A stretch of DNA of 64,000 nucleotides, from assembly GCF_018304945.1 (NCBI RefSeq), contig NZ_JAGQEE010000005.1, positions 124,001 to 188,000 of the forward strand. The letters are read 5' to 3'. The notes beneath the pieces were generated by a model. That model had not been told where the DNA came from. It made no database searches and saw nothing but the letters and a program-made list of their open reading frames with translations. Positions 27,912 to 36,850 of this stretch are shown here, one piece after another; the first letter of the stretch is position 1, and the number at the start of each line of letters is the position of its first letter. The position numbers were made by a program, and so were the translations under genes. Origin of the DNA: Collimonas humicola. GTDB lineage: Bacteria > Pseudomonadota > Gammaproteobacteria > Burkholderiales > Burkholderiaceae_D.

Positions 27912-29144
27912 TCATCCCGCCGGCGCCGGCAGCCGTTGCAGTACCCGCACTTCAGAATCGTAGATGATCCAGGCCTGCACCATGAACCCGGCCAGCGCCA
28001 GCACCAGGCAGGCCGCTTCGCCCCAGCGGGCGCCAACCAGGCCGCCGAGTGCGGCGCCGATCGGCCGGGCGCCGGTATTGACGGTCAGGAAAATGGCTGA
28101 CACCCGCCCCAGCATGGCGCCAGGCGTGACAGTCTGGCGCAGCGTGGTCGAGGTGATCACCCAGATGATCGGGCCGACGCCGAACAGGAAGAAAGACAGC
28201 GCCGCCAGCACGCCGCTGGGCACGGCCAGCGTCGCCACCATGGTGAGCGCCGCCAGTACCGAGACAGCCGGGCCGAGCTGGATCGCACGGCCGAACGGCA
28301 GCCTTGCTACGATCCGCTGCGTCAGCAGGGCGCCCAGCATCATGCCGACGCCATAGGCGCCTAGCGTCAAGCCCACTTCGCCGGCGCTCAGGCCGAGCTT
28401 GCGCACCGCGTAGGGGACATAAGCGGCCTGCAGCACGAACCAGGAAATGTTCCAGGCCACGGCAGTGAGCAGGATCGGCCGCAGCAGATTGTCGCGCCAG
28501 ACCATGTGCGCGCCGTCGCGCAGCTCGAGCAATGGATGACGCGGCGCCGCGGCTGCGCGCTGCGGTTCGCGCAGCTGCAGCAACAGCACCACGGCAGAGC
28601 CGGACAGCATGGCCGCCAGCACGAACGCGGTCGAGGCCCCGGCCCATGAGGTCAGCGCGCCGCCCAGGGCGGGGCCGGCGGCGAAGGCGGCGCTGCGGGC
28701 CAGCTCCAGGCGGCCGTTGGCTTTCGCCAAATGCTCGCGCTCCACCAGCGCCGGTACGATGGCCGGCGCGGCGACGCTGAAGCCGACGGTGCCGACCGCG
28801 CCGATGAAACCGAGCACCGCCAGCAACGGTATCGACAGATGGTCGAACAGCAGCGCCGCCAGCACGCCAAGCAAGGCCAGCATGCGCAGCGCCTCGGCGA
28901 TTACCATCAAGCGCTTGCGCGAGGTGCGGTCGGCCAGCAGGCCGAAGGGTATCGACAGCAGAAGGAATGGCAAGGATTGCACGGCGGCCAGGGTGCCGAT
29001 CTCGCCCGGGCCAGCGCCCAGCAGCAGCACCGCCATGATGGGCGTGGCCGCCAGGCTCAGCTGCTCGGCTGATTGCGCCGCCAGGTTGGACCGGGTAAGG
29101 GCGACCAGCGAATTGGGAAGGGCCTGGGGAAGTTTTGAAGTCAT
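27912..29144 (-). CDS. MFS transporter, EntS/drug-exporter type
   Basis: A 410-residue carrier of the MFS_3 (enterobactin exporter/macrolide efflux) type with about twelve membrane segments. It shows SIPFGLLADRTSRKRLMVIAEALRM in loop 2-3, ANGRLELARSAAFAAGPALGG in the middle and LRQTVTPGAMLGRVSAIF in the second half, all usual in this group. The ATG at 29144 was chosen because an upstream in-frame ATG (29222) gives a basic tail without a ribosome site. No siderophore genes are near, so the substrate is open. Confidence 0.88.
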   Translation of the reverse strand: MTSKLPQALPNSLVALTRSNLAAQSAEQLSLAATPIMAVLLLGAGPGEIGTLAAVQSLPFLLLSIPFGLLADRTSRKRLMVIAEALRMLALLGVLAALLFDHLSIPLLAVLGFIGAVGTVGFSVAAPAIVPALVEREHLAKANGRLELARSAAFAAGPALGGALTSWAGASTAFVLAAMLSGSAVVLLLQLREPQRAAAAPRHPLLELRDGAHMVWRDNLLRPILLTAVAWNISWFVLQAAYVPYAVRKLGLSAGEVGLTLGAYGVGMMLGALLTQRIVARLPFGRAIQLGPAVSVLAALTMVATLAVPSGVLAALSFFLFGVGPIIWVITSTTLRQTVTPGAMLGRVSAIFLTVNTGARPIGAALGGLVGARWGEAACLVLALAGFMVQAWIIYDSEVRVLQRLPAPAG

Positions 29145-29250
29145 GAATTTCTTACGGTTTTCTGAGGTAACGGAAGTGTAGTGCCGATGCCGGCAGCCGA
29201 CACTCCGTTTCCTGGCGCGCAATTCGCATGCGAGCCGATTGATGCCTGAT

Positions 29251-30861
29251 CTAGCGGCGTTGCGGCGTCAGCACGGTGGGCAAGGCCTTGGCCAGCGTTT
29301 CCGGATAGTCCTGGCTGTAATGCAAGCCGCGGCTCTCATGGCGCGACAAGGCGCTTTCAACGATCAGCGACGCCACCTGCACCAGGTTGCGCAGCTCCAG
29401 CAAATCGCGGCTGATGCGGAAGTGGGCGTAATACTCATCGATCTCTTCCTTGAGCAGGCGGATGCGGTGCTGGGCCCGTTCCAGGCGCTTGTTGGTGCGC
29501 ACGATGCCGACGTAATTCCACATGAAGCGGCGCAGCTCGTCCCAGTTGTGGGAGATCACGACCTCCTCGTCGGCGTCGGTGACGCGGCTTTCATCCCAGG
29601 CCGGCAGCGAAACGGCTGCCGGTTTTTCCTGCTGCGCGATGAATTTGGCGGTGGCGCGGCCGATCACCACGCATTCCAGCAGCGAATTGCTGGCCAGGCG
29701 GTTGGCGCCGTGCAGGCCGGTATAGGCGGTCTCGCCGACCGCATACAAGCCGGGCAGGTCGGTGCGGCCGCTCAAATCGGTGACGATGCCGCCGCAGGTG
29801 AAGTGCACTGCGGGCACCACCGGGATCGCCTGTTTGGTGATGTCGATGCCCAGCTCCAGGCAGCGCGCGTAGATGGTGGGAAAATGCTCTTTCAGGAATT
29901 CAGGCGACTTGTGGGTGATGTCGAGGTCGACATGGTCGAGGCCGCGTTTTTTCATTTCAAAGTCGATCGCCCGCGCCACCACGTCGCGCGGCGCCAGTTC
30001 GGCCCGTTCGTCGTGGGCCGGCATGAAACGCAGGCCGGCGTCGTCGCCTTCGGTATCCGGCAGCTTCAGCACGCCGCCTTCGCCGCGTATCGCTTCCGTG
30101 ATCAGGAAGGACTTGGCGTAAGGGTGGTACAGGCAGGTCGGATGGAACTGGATGAATTCCATGTTGGCGACCCGGCAGCCGGCGCGCCAGGCCATGGCGA
30201 TGCCGTCGCCGGTGGCGCTGTCGGGATTGGTGGTGTACAGGTAGACCTTGCCGGCGCCGCCGGTGGCCAGCACCGTGTGGCTGGCGGCCAGGGTCAGCAC
30301 CTTGCCGGTCTTGACATTCTTGGCGTACAGGCCGAGGCAGCGCGGCGCATTCTTGCCGTCTGCGCCGGTGGCCACTTTCTTGGAAGTGATCAGGTCGATC
30401 GCGTAATGATCTTCCAGCAGCGTGATGTTGGGATGCGCGCGTACTTTCTGTTCCAGCGTCACCTGCACCGCATGGCCGGTGGCGTCGGCGGCGTGGATGA
30501 TGCGGCGCTGGCTGTGGCCGCCTTCGCGCGTCAGGTGGAAACCCATTTCGGCGCTGGCGTCGGGCGTGAACGGCACGCCTTGTTCGATCAGCCATTCGAT
30601 CGCGGCCTTGCCGTTTTCGACAATGAAGCGGGTCGCGCTTTCATCGCACAGGCCGGCGCCTGCCACCAGCGTGTCGTTGATGTGTTCCTCGTGGCTGTCG
30701 CCGGAGTCGAGCACGGCGGCGATGCCGCCCTGGGCCCAGTTGCTGGCGCCGTCCAGCAGCGCGCGTTTGGAAATGACCGCGACCTTGCTGGTTTCGGCAA
30801 GGTGCAGGGCGACTGACAGGCCGGCTAGGCCGCTGCCGATAATGGCGACATCGAATTTCAT
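29251..30861 (-). CDS. nadB: L-aspartate oxidase NadB
   Basis: A 536-residue flavoenzyme that oxidises L-aspartate to iminoaspartate, the first step of NAD synthesis, feeding NadA. The FAD-binding start is [17 protein letters not shown]; other family blocks are [68 protein letters not shown] and [15 protein letters not shown]. The length is normal. nadA and nadC are together 4 kb away on the opposite strand, so the pathway is split within the window by a peptidase and two carriers. Confidence 0.96.
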   Translation of the reverse strand: MKFDVAIIGSGLAGLSVALHLAETSKVAVISKRALLDGASNWAQGGIAAVLDSGDSHEEHINDTLVAGAGLCDESATRFIVENGKAAIEWLIEQGVPFTPDASAEMGFHLTREGGHSQRRIIHAADATGHAVQVTLEQKVRAHPNITLLEDHYAIDLITSKKVATGADGKNAPRCLGLYAKNVKTGKVLTLAASHTVLATGGAGKVYLYTTNPDSATGDGIAMAWRAGCRVANMEFIQFHPTCLYHPYAKSFLITEAIRGEGGVLKLPDTEGDDAGLRFMPAHDERAELAPRDVVARAIDFEMKKRGLDHVDLDITHKSPEFLKEHFPTIYARCLELGIDITKQAIPVVPAVHFTCGGIVTDLSGRTDLPGLYAVGETAYTGLHGANRLASNSLLECVVIGRATAKFIAQQEKPAAVSLPAWDESRVTDADEEVVISHNWDELRRFMWNYVGIVRTNKRLERAQHRIRLLKEEIDEYYAHFRISRDLLELRNLVQVASLIVESALSRHESRGLHYSQDYPETLAKALPTVLTPQRR

Positions 30862-30968
30862 GGCGAATTGTTGGTTATTGTTTTCATCGGGTATCGCCCC
30901 GCGCGGAAGCTTGGGGCGATGTCTCTATCTGTTGCCTATCCTTTACTGCGGTGCTGCCTGCTGCGTTT

Positions 30969-32180
30969 TTATCCGGCGCTCACCGGCTTGACCTTGGCCG
31001 CCGCCTGCTTGGCGCGGATGCGCGCGGTCTCGACGTCGTCCGCGCTGGCCAGGGCGACGCCCATGCGCCGACGCGCAAAAGACTCCGGCTTGCCGAACAG
31101 GCGGATATCCGCGCCCGGCACGCGCAGCGCATCGGCCACGCCTTCGAAGGCAATGCCCTTGGCGTCGTGCTGGCCGTAAATGACTGCCGATGCCGCCGGG
31201 CTGCGCAGGGCGACGTTGACCGGCAGGCCGAGGATTGCCTTGGCGTGCAGCTCGAACTCGCTCTGCTGCTGGCTGGCCATGGTGACCATGCCGGTGTCGT
31301 GCGGACGCGGGCTGACTTCGGAGAACCAGACCATGTCGTTCTTGACGAACAGTTCAACCCCGAACAGGCCGAGGCCGCCAAGGTTGTCGGTGACCTTCCT
31401 GGCGATGTCGCGCGCCTTGAGCAGCGCTTCCGGATGCATCGGGTGCGGCTGCCAGGATTCGACATAGTCGCCCTGCACCTGGACGTGGCCGATCGGCTCG
31501 CAGAAATGGGTGGCGACGCTGCCGTCCTGCTGCAGTGCGCGGACTGTCAGCAAGGTGATTTCATAATCGAAATCGATGAATCCTTCGACGATCACGCGGC
31601 CGGCATCGACCCGGCCGCCGGCGGCGGCATAGGCCCAGGCGGCTTCCACTTCATCGGCGCTGTCGATCTTCGACTGCCCTTTGCCGGACGACGACATCAC
31701 TGGCTTGATCACGCACGGAAAACCGATGGCCGCGCAGGCTGTCTTCAGCTCATCCAGGTTGTTGGCGAAACGGTAGGGCGAAGTCGCCAGCGCCAGCGTC
31801 TCGCCGGCCAGGCGGCGGATGCCTTCGCGGTTCATGGTGAGCCAGGCGGCGCGCGCGGTAGGAATCACCGTGACCTTGCCGGCGACTTCCAGAGCGACCA
31901 GGGTCTCGGTGGCGATGGCTTCGATTTCCGGCACGACCAGGTCCGGCTGTTCCTGCGCGATCAGCGCTTCCAGCGCGGCGCCGTCGGCCATGTTGATGAC
32001 GTGCGAGCGATGGGCAACCTGGTGGCCAGGCGCGTTCGGGTAACGGTCGACGGCAATCACTTCAACGCCCAGGCGCTGCAGCGAGATGATGACTTCCTTG
32101 CCGAGCTCGCCGGAGCCCAGCAGCATGACTTTGGTGGCGGAAGGGGAAAGCGGGGTGCCGATTCTGGTTGGTGTCTTCAT
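30969..32180 (-). CDS. purT: Formate-dependent phosphoribosylglycinamide formyltransferase PurT
   Basis: A 403-residue ATP-grasp enzyme that uses formate and ATP to make formyl-GAR in purine synthesis, needing no folate. [30 protein letters not shown] at the N-terminus is diagnostic; [16 protein letters not shown] is the ATP-grasp loop, and [27 protein letters not shown] and [14 protein letters not shown] follow in order. I took the ATG at 32180 (MKTPTRIG) because it matches the usual N-terminus; an ATG at 32222 adds 14 residues. No strong ribosome site is seen for either. Confidence 0.95.
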   Translation of the reverse strand: MKTPTRIGTPLSPSATKVMLLGSGELGKEVIISLQRLGVEVIAVDRYPNAPGHQVAHRSHVINMADGAALEALIAQEQPDLVVPEIEAIATETLVALEVAGKVTVIPTARAAWLTMNREGIRRLAGETLALATSPYRFANNLDELKTACAAIGFPCVIKPVMSSSGKGQSKIDSADEVEAAWAYAAAGGRVDAGRVIVEGFIDFDYEITLLTVRALQQDGSVATHFCEPIGHVQVQGDYVESWQPHPMHPEALLKARDIARKVTDNLGGLGLFGVELFVKNDMVWFSEVSPRPHDTGMVTMASQQQSEFELHAKAILGLPVNVALRSPAASAVIYGQHDAKGIAFEGVADALRVPGADIRLFGKPESFARRRMGVALASADDVETARIRAKQAAAKVKPVSAG

Positions 32181-32382
32181 ATTGGAAAAGAGGAGCGCGG
32201 CGTGAAGCAGCGCGATAGTCATGGATAAGGTGATTGGTGGCAGCGATGAGGCGTATGAGGGAGGTTTCTAGTCTAGGCGATCCCGTCTAAAAGCGGCGGG
32301 CTACAGGTTCAGTTCAAGGTTATCGGCTGCCAACGCCTGACAATACCAAATATTGAGGCGCGTGGACAGTTGGCAAAATGAA

Positions 32383-32413
32383 AAAAGCCGCCAGAATCAT
32401 CCGGCGGCTTTAT
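32383..32413. terminator. Terminator after the MHS carrier gene
   Basis: AAGCCGCC and GGCGGCTT form an 8-bp stem; on the minus strand it is followed by six T, fitting the end of the gene that stops at 32458. Confidence 0.8.
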
Positions 32414-32457
32414 TTACGCTGCTCAGGCATAACCGTAAGGATATGCCATATCTTTCA

Positions 32458-34143
32458 TCAGCGCTCGGCTTGGTAAATATCGTAGTCCTTGGTTTCCTTG
32501 ATAAACAGCATGCCGATGACGAAAGTGACGGCTGCAATCACGATCGGATACCACAGGCCGTAGTAGATATCGCCCTTGAAGGCCACCAGCGCAAACGCCG
32601 TGGTTGGCAGCAAGCCGCCGAACCAGCCGTTGCCGATGTGGTAAGGCATCGACATCGAGGTGTAGCGGATGCGGGTAGGGAACATTTCAACCAGCATCGC
32701 GGCGATCGGGCCATACACCATGGTGACGTAGATGACCAGGATGAACAGCAGCAACAGCACCATCGGCTTGTTCATCTGTTCCGGATCGGCCTTGGTCGGA
32801 TAGCCGGCTGCCTTGATGTCGCCCGACAGTTCGGCCGAGAAAGCCTTGTCCTTGGCGGCAGCGTCTTCTTTCGACAGGCCATTGGCATCGTACGAAGTCA
32901 GGATCTTGTCGCCGATCTTGATGGTAGCTACCGAACCTGCTTCGCCGACGACGTTTTCATAGTTGACCGAAGCCGCCGACAATTTGGCTTTGGCGATGTC
33001 GCAGGACGATGTGAACTTCTTGGTGCCGGTCGGGTTGAACTGGAACTGGCAGGCGGCCGGATCGGCGGTGACGATCACCGGTGCGCTTTTCAACGCTGCT
33101 TCCAGCGCAGGATTCGCATAGTGGGTCAGGCCGGAGAAGATCGGGAAATAGGTCAGCGCGGCAATCAGGCAGCCCGCCATGATGATCGGCTTGCGGCCGA
33201 TCTTGTCGGACAGCGTACCGAAGATCACGAAGAACGGCGTACCCAGCAACAGCGCCAATGCGATCAGGATGTTCGCGGTCGACATGTCGACCTTGAGCGA
33301 CTGGGTCAGGAAGAACAGGGCGTAGAACTGGCCTGTGTACCAGACCACCGCCTGGCCGGCGGTCAGGCCGATCAGCGCCAGGATCACCAGCTTGAGGTTT
33401 TTCCATTGGCCGAAGGCTTCTGTCAGCGGCGCCTTGGAAGTCTTGCCTTCCGCTTTCATGCGGGCAAACGCCGGCGATTCATTCATCGACAGGCGGATCC
33501 AGACCGAAACCGCCAGCAGGATGACGGAGACCAGGAAGGGAATGCGCCAGCCCCAGGCTGAAAACGCTTCTTCGCCAACGGCGCTGCGTACGCCCAGGAT
33601 CACCAGCAGCGACAGGAACAGGCCCAGGGTCGCGGTGGTTTGAATCCAGGAGGTGAACGCGCCGCGCTTGTCGTTCGGCGCATGCTCGGCGACATAGGTG
33701 GCGGCCCCGCCGTATTCGCCGCCCAGCGCCAGGCCCTGCAAGATCCGCAGGGTGATCAGGATGATAGGCGCGGCGATGCCGATCGAGGCGTAATTGGGCA
33801 GGAGGCCGACGATGAACGTCGAGGCGCCCATGATCAGGATCGTCACCAGGAAGGTGAACTTGCGGCCGATCATATCGCCCAGGCGGCCGAACACCAGCGC
33901 GCCGAACGGCCGCACGATGAAGCCTGCGGCAAATGCCAGCAGAGCAAAAATGAAGCCGGTATTAGGGTCGGTGCCGGAAAAGAATTGTTTGGCGATAATT
34001 GCCGCCAGCGAGCCGTACAGGTAGAAATCGTACCATTCGAACACGGTGCCCAGAGACGACGCAAAAATAACCTTGCGCTCCTCTGTGGTCAGGCCGCGGT
34101 TGGCGGGTTTAACCCCGCCTGCGGTCGGTTGTAGTGTAGCCAT
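32458..34143 (-). CDS. MHS-family MFS transporter with a soluble insertion
   Basis: A 561-residue carrier, about 110 residues longer than standard MHS proteins. The start has SLGTVFEWYDFYLYGSLAAI, loop 2-3 has RPFGALVFGRLGDMIGRK, and GLALGGEYGGAATYVAEHAP follows. The extra length is a soluble insertion (about residues 350-455) between membrane segments of the second half; it contains two Cys (DPAACQF and TSSCDIA) that could form a disulfide if the loop is periplasmic. Such long members occur in Burkholderiales. The substrate is unknown. It ends in a good terminator and is preceded by a long gap that carries small-RNA-like elements. Confidence 0.88.
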   Translation of the reverse strand: MATLQPTAGGVKPANRGLTTEERKVIFASSLGTVFEWYDFYLYGSLAAIIAKQFFSGTDPNTGFIFALLAFAAGFIVRPFGALVFGRLGDMIGRKFTFLVTILIMGASTFIVGLLPNYASIGIAAPIILITLRILQGLALGGEYGGAATYVAEHAPNDKRGAFTSWIQTTATLGLFLSLLVILGVRSAVGEEAFSAWGWRIPFLVSVILLAVSVWIRLSMNESPAFARMKAEGKTSKAPLTEAFGQWKNLKLVILALIGLTAGQAVVWYTGQFYALFFLTQSLKVDMSTANILIALALLLGTPFFVIFGTLSDKIGRKPIIMAGCLIAALTYFPIFSGLTHYANPALEAALKSAPVIVTADPAACQFQFNPTGTKKFTSSCDIAKAKLSAASVNYENVVGEAGSVATIKIGDKILTSYDANGLSKEDAAAKDKAFSAELSGDIKAAGYPTKADPEQMNKPMVLLLLFILVIYVTMVYGPIAAMLVEMFPTRIRYTSMSMPYHIGNGWFGGLLPTTAFALVAFKGDIYYGLWYPIVIAAVTFVIGMLFIKETKDYDIYQAER

Positions 34144-34324
34144 GCTGGTCTCCTAAAATATTTATATTTGGTACAGCTAATTCGGAGTGTGCGGCCCGAA
34201 CCTTACGCGGGACTTGCTTGAAACTTACAGAAACTTACATGGGGGAAATATCGAAGTATTATTTATTGCTTCCTGTCAACTTTGACAGCTGTGCCGATTT
34301 TCCGGCGAAGTTAAAATAACTCCG

Positions 34325-34390
34325 TCTTCTACACTCTCCCCGAGTTTGGATTCGGCCCGTGACCGCAAGGTATCACGGGCCTTTTTTTGT
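34325..34390 (+). ncRNA. Small-RNA-like repeat element, copy A
   Basis: Starts with the pyrimidine-rich ACACTCTCCCC and continues with the family block TTTGGATTCGGCCCG. The hairpin GGCCCGTGA / TCACGGGCC has CCGCAAGGT in the loop and is followed by seven T and GTCC. It lacks the middle CCAACACCTCC part of copies B and D, so it is the shortest copy. The TTGACA at 34282-34287 is too far from the TAAAAT at 34312 for a normal promoter. Confidence 0.5.
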
Positions 34391-34602
34391 CCCTGTTTCA
34401 GGGGCCGGGGCGATAGTGCTCATGCCGCCGTCATACTGCTGTCATCTTGGTTGCGTAAAATGCGAAGTGTTGACTTAGTGCTCACTCATAAAGCCGAATC
34501 CAGCTGAACCCAGCCGGATGTGTGTTTTTCGAAGGGTGTCTTGCCATCAGCAGGTTAGCCGGTAGCCTCGATCACCGGCACCAGATATTCCGTTGACAGA
34601 TG

Positions 34603-34635
34603 AACCCGCTGCCGCAAGGTGTGCGGGTTTTTGCA
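34603..34635 (+). terminator. Terminator-like hairpin with the repeat-family loop
   Basis: AACCCGC and GCGGGTT form a 7-bp stem with CCGCAAGGT in the loop, followed by a short T run. It has no CTCCTCC part upstream, so it is at best a diverged relative of the repeat element. Confidence 0.5.
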
Positions 34636-34732
34636 TTGTCGCGGTTGTGTCCGCAGGCGAATTCGCCCGGGCGCTATAATGTCTGACCGTCCGCGCGACG
34701 GCGATGCAACCCCAGACCTTGATCGAAAAACC

Positions 34733-35434
34733 ATGCCATTTCCCGCAGACCTTGTGACCGATGCCGGCTTGCCGCTACTGCCAGACTCAGTCAGTCAGGC
34801 CGGACTGCGCTATGCCGTCGATGGCGGCCAGCTGGCTGACCTGAAAGCCGCCGGCATCGTGCTGCCGGCTTCGCTGGCCAATGCCGTGCTGAAGCGCCAG
34901 GTCGAGTTTGCCGCCGGCCGCTTGTGCGCCCTGCGGGCCTTGCAAAAACAAGGTTGCGCCGGAGCCGGGACGCTGGCAATCGGCGAGCATCGGGCGCCGC
35001 TCTGGCCGCAGGGTTATATCGGATCGATCAGCCATGGCGACGGCCTGGCCGTCGCGGTGGCGGCCGTGAGCGAGGAATGGCACGCCCTGGGCATCGATAT
35101 CGAAACCGTGCTCAGCCGCGAGGCGGCGCAACCGCTGGTCGAGCATTTGATGACAGCAGCCGAAGTGGCCATCGGCAGCAGCGCCGGCCTGGCGCTGGAG
35201 CGCTGGCTGAGCCTGGTGTTCTCGGCCAAGGAAAGCCTGTTCAAGGCGCTGTATCCGTTTGTCGGCCGCTACTTCGATTTCCTCGACGTCGAGGTGTGCG
35301 AACTGGATGAGGCGCAAGGCAGCCTCATGCTGAGATTGCTGAGCAGCTTGTCGCCACAGTGCGTCAAAGGCAGCCAGTACTGCATCCGCTATCGTTATTC
35401 AGGCGACAACATCGCCACCCTTTGCCTATTCTGA
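34733..35434 (+). CDS. 4'-phosphopantetheinyl transferase (EntD/Sfp-like)
   Basis: A 233-residue enzyme that transfers phosphopantetheine from CoA to a Ser of carrier proteins, the activation step for non-ribosomal peptide, polyketide or fatty-acid carriers. The magnesium and CoA motifs are GYIGSISHGDG, LGIDIETVL and WLSLVFSAKESLFKALYP. A similar N-terminal RQVEFAAGRLCALRAL is typical of the EntD side of the family. I chose the ATG at 34733; the ATG at 34679 lies inside a TATAAT box. No synthase cluster lies in this window, so it probably serves one elsewhere. Confidence 0.9.
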   Translation: MPFPADLVTDAGLPLLPDSVSQAGLRYAVDGGQLADLKAAGIVLPASLANAVLKRQVEFAAGRLCALRALQKQGCAGAGTLAIGEHRAPLWPQGYIGSISHGDGLAVAVAAVSEEWHALGIDIETVLSREAAQPLVEHLMTAAEVAIGSSAGLALERWLSLVFSAKESLFKALYPFVGRYFDFLDVEVCELDEAQGSLMLRLLSSLSPQCVKGSQYCIRYRYSGDNIATLCLF

Positions 35435-35510
35435 CAGCCTGATCGATAGCTGCGAGCCACTGGATATTTGCGGTGCGGCATCTATACTGGAATTCTTCTG
35501 GAGGTTTTTT

Positions 35511-35759
35511 ATGAAGGCAGCCAAGATCATCGAAATGTGGGGTAGGGCGAGTCGCCAGGTGCCGCTGACCAGCGACGACGACATCGTACAGATGTTCGCC
35601 AATGAAATCGCCAAATTGTCCTATAAGCTGACAGAGGAAGAGCTGTACCGGCTGATAGCGGTTGGCGCGCTGGTCTACCAGCGGGGATTCCGCGAGTTTG
35701 ACGGCAATGTCATGGCGGATCTTTTGATCAGGACCCTGCGCGAGGGCGGGCGGGCGTAG
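35511..35759 (+). CDS. Small cytoplasmic protein of unknown function
   Basis: An 82-residue protein I cannot place. A strong GGAGG seven bases before the ATG supports it as real. The sequence is helical and charged (KIIEMWGRASRQVPLTSDDDIVQMF, EEELYRLIAVGALVYQRG) with no signal or membrane segment. A hairpin terminator follows it, shared with the next gene on the other strand. Confidence 0.75.
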   Translation: MKAAKIIEMWGRASRQVPLTSDDDIVQMFANEIAKLSYKLTEEELYRLIAVGALVYQRGFREFDGNVMADLLIRTLREGGRA

Positions 35760-35793
35760 GGCGGTTCCAATCCAATCTTGCTGGGCCAATGAA

Positions 35794-35824
35794 AAAGCCT
35801 GCGTCCTCACGGTTCGCAGGCTTT
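35794..35824. terminator. Terminator between two small genes
   Basis: AAAGCCTGCG (35794-35803) and CGCAGGCTTT (35815-35824) make a 10-bp stem. Flanking A and T runs let it work for the genes on both sides. Confidence 0.75.
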
Positions 35825-35863
35825 CATGATGTCGGCCAAAGCGAGAGTCTAAGCAGCTTAGGC

Positions 35864-36085
35864 TTAGACCCTTACGATTTTTTCACCGGTCTGGTCAATC
35901 ACAAATTTTCCTTCCGCATACGGAGTCAGCGCCCGTCCGTCATGCAGCTTGTAGATTTCACGTCCCGGCAAGGATGCGACGGTGCCGTTCGCAGTCGCTC
36001 TTTCAATCGAGTCTTTATAGCACTCGACATGATAGGCGTTCCCTGTTTCTTTGCCCTTGGCGTCGAATTTTTCTGTTAAATCCAT
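35864..36085 (-). CDS. Small protein of unknown function
   Basis: A 73-residue protein without a signal peptide: MDLTEKFDAKGKETGNAYHV, a single Cys in VECYKDS, a helical part, then LHDGRALTPYAEGKFVIDQTG which reads as two beta strands. AGGAG six bases before the ATG is a strong ribosome site. I do not recognise a domain. It faces another small gene across a shared terminator. Confidence 0.72.
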   Translation of the reverse strand: MDLTEKFDAKGKETGNAYHVECYKDSIERATANGTVASLPGREIYKLHDGRALTPYAEGKFVIDQTGEKIVRV

Positions 36086-36272
36086 AAATGTCTCCTTGTG
36101 CGCGAGGTTGGAATACCTGCGGTAACGATACCAGATTTTATTTCACGGTTGTAGTAATCAATGCGTTCATCCGGCCTCGCGCCTGCCCGCTTTGCTGCTA
36201 TCCATTGCCGCTAGCCGTTGCGGCGCGTACCATGAGGGCCGCAGCGTGGCAAATTCTACAGAGGAAGCAGTA

Positions 36273-36635
36273 ATGAACGACGGTTTGACAAGAGATGAAT
36301 ACGACGCCCTGGGACAGATAGGCAAGGGAGCGCACGGCAGGGTGAGCGCTTGCGTGGCAAGGAACACCAAGCGCCTGGCCGGCCTGAAATACATCGCCTA
36401 TGAAAAAAACGGCGGCCTGTCATTGACCGAGAAAGGGCAGCAGACCCTGTTCATCAGGAATTGCATTGACGGCCTGCGCGCCGTGGCGAACGATCCCGGC
36501 GCCAAGCTGGCGGCCGACGTCGCCATGTTCCTCGGCAAAAAGGGCCACATCAGCGCCAGGCCGGCCGGCGACGGTTTCGACATTACCGACAAAGGGCGCG
36601 AATCGCTGGCGGATATTGACTCTGCAGCCGGCTAG
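36273..36635 (+). CDS. Small protein of unknown function
   Basis: A 120-residue cytoplasmic protein. It has GLTRDEYDALGQIGKG at the start, then RLAGLKYIAYEKNGGLSLTEKGQQTL, and FDITDKGRESLADID near the end. The two segments with L-x-L/I-T-x-K-G look like a repeated wing of a winged-helix fold, so DNA or protein binding is possible but not shown. GAGGAAG lies before the ATG at 36273, which is preferred to an upstream in-frame ATG at 36192. Confidence 0.7.
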   Translation: MNDGLTRDEYDALGQIGKGAHGRVSACVARNTKRLAGLKYIAYEKNGGLSLTEKGQQTLFIRNCIDGLRAVANDPGAKLAADVAMFLGKKGHISARPAGDGFDITDKGRESLADIDSAAG

Positions 36636-36769
36636 GCGCCGTGCGTGGGGCGCCAGGCCGGCTTGTTTTGCGTAAAAAAACAAGCCCGGCAGGTTATGCC
36701 CGGAGTATCAAGCTTGTGCGTTCGGTAAAAATCTATATGAATCAAAGACTTGATTGAAATCATTGATGG

Positions 36770-36820
36770 TTATCCACAGGACTGTCCACAATTTCTGTGG
36801 GTAACTTTTACTGTGGATAA
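36770..36820. promoter_or_regulatory. Cluster of four DnaA boxes
   Basis: Two perfect DnaA boxes flank the cluster: TTATCCACA (36770-36778, +) and TGTGGATAA (36812-36820, minus orientation). Two near-matches lie between: CTGTCCACA (36782-36790) and TGTGGGTAA (36796-36804). It sits just before the TTG start of the dehydrogenase gene at 36851. Confidence 0.75.
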
Positions 36821-36850
36821 TGTTTCCGCAATTCTGTTCGGAGTCTGACT

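Larger units (their letters stand above)
34144..34732. other. Gene-free stretch, 589 bp, with small-RNA-like elements
   Basis: Contains the first copy of the repeated hairpin element (34325-34390) and, near 34603-34632, a second hairpin AACCCGC / GCGGGTT whose loop holds the same CCGCAAGGT found in the repeat family. A TATAAT at 34675-34680 is a likely -10 box for the phosphopantetheinyl transferase gene. Confidence 0.6.

Noticed and set aside
36658-36690. A terminator after the small protein gene at 36273-36635
   Set aside because: The inverted repeat is good but the T run lies in its loop, not after it, on either strand.
36636-36850. A replication origin at the DnaA-box cluster
   Set aside because: No dnaA, dnaN, parAB or gidA genes and no long AT-rich unwinding region; only a DnaA-binding site is supported.
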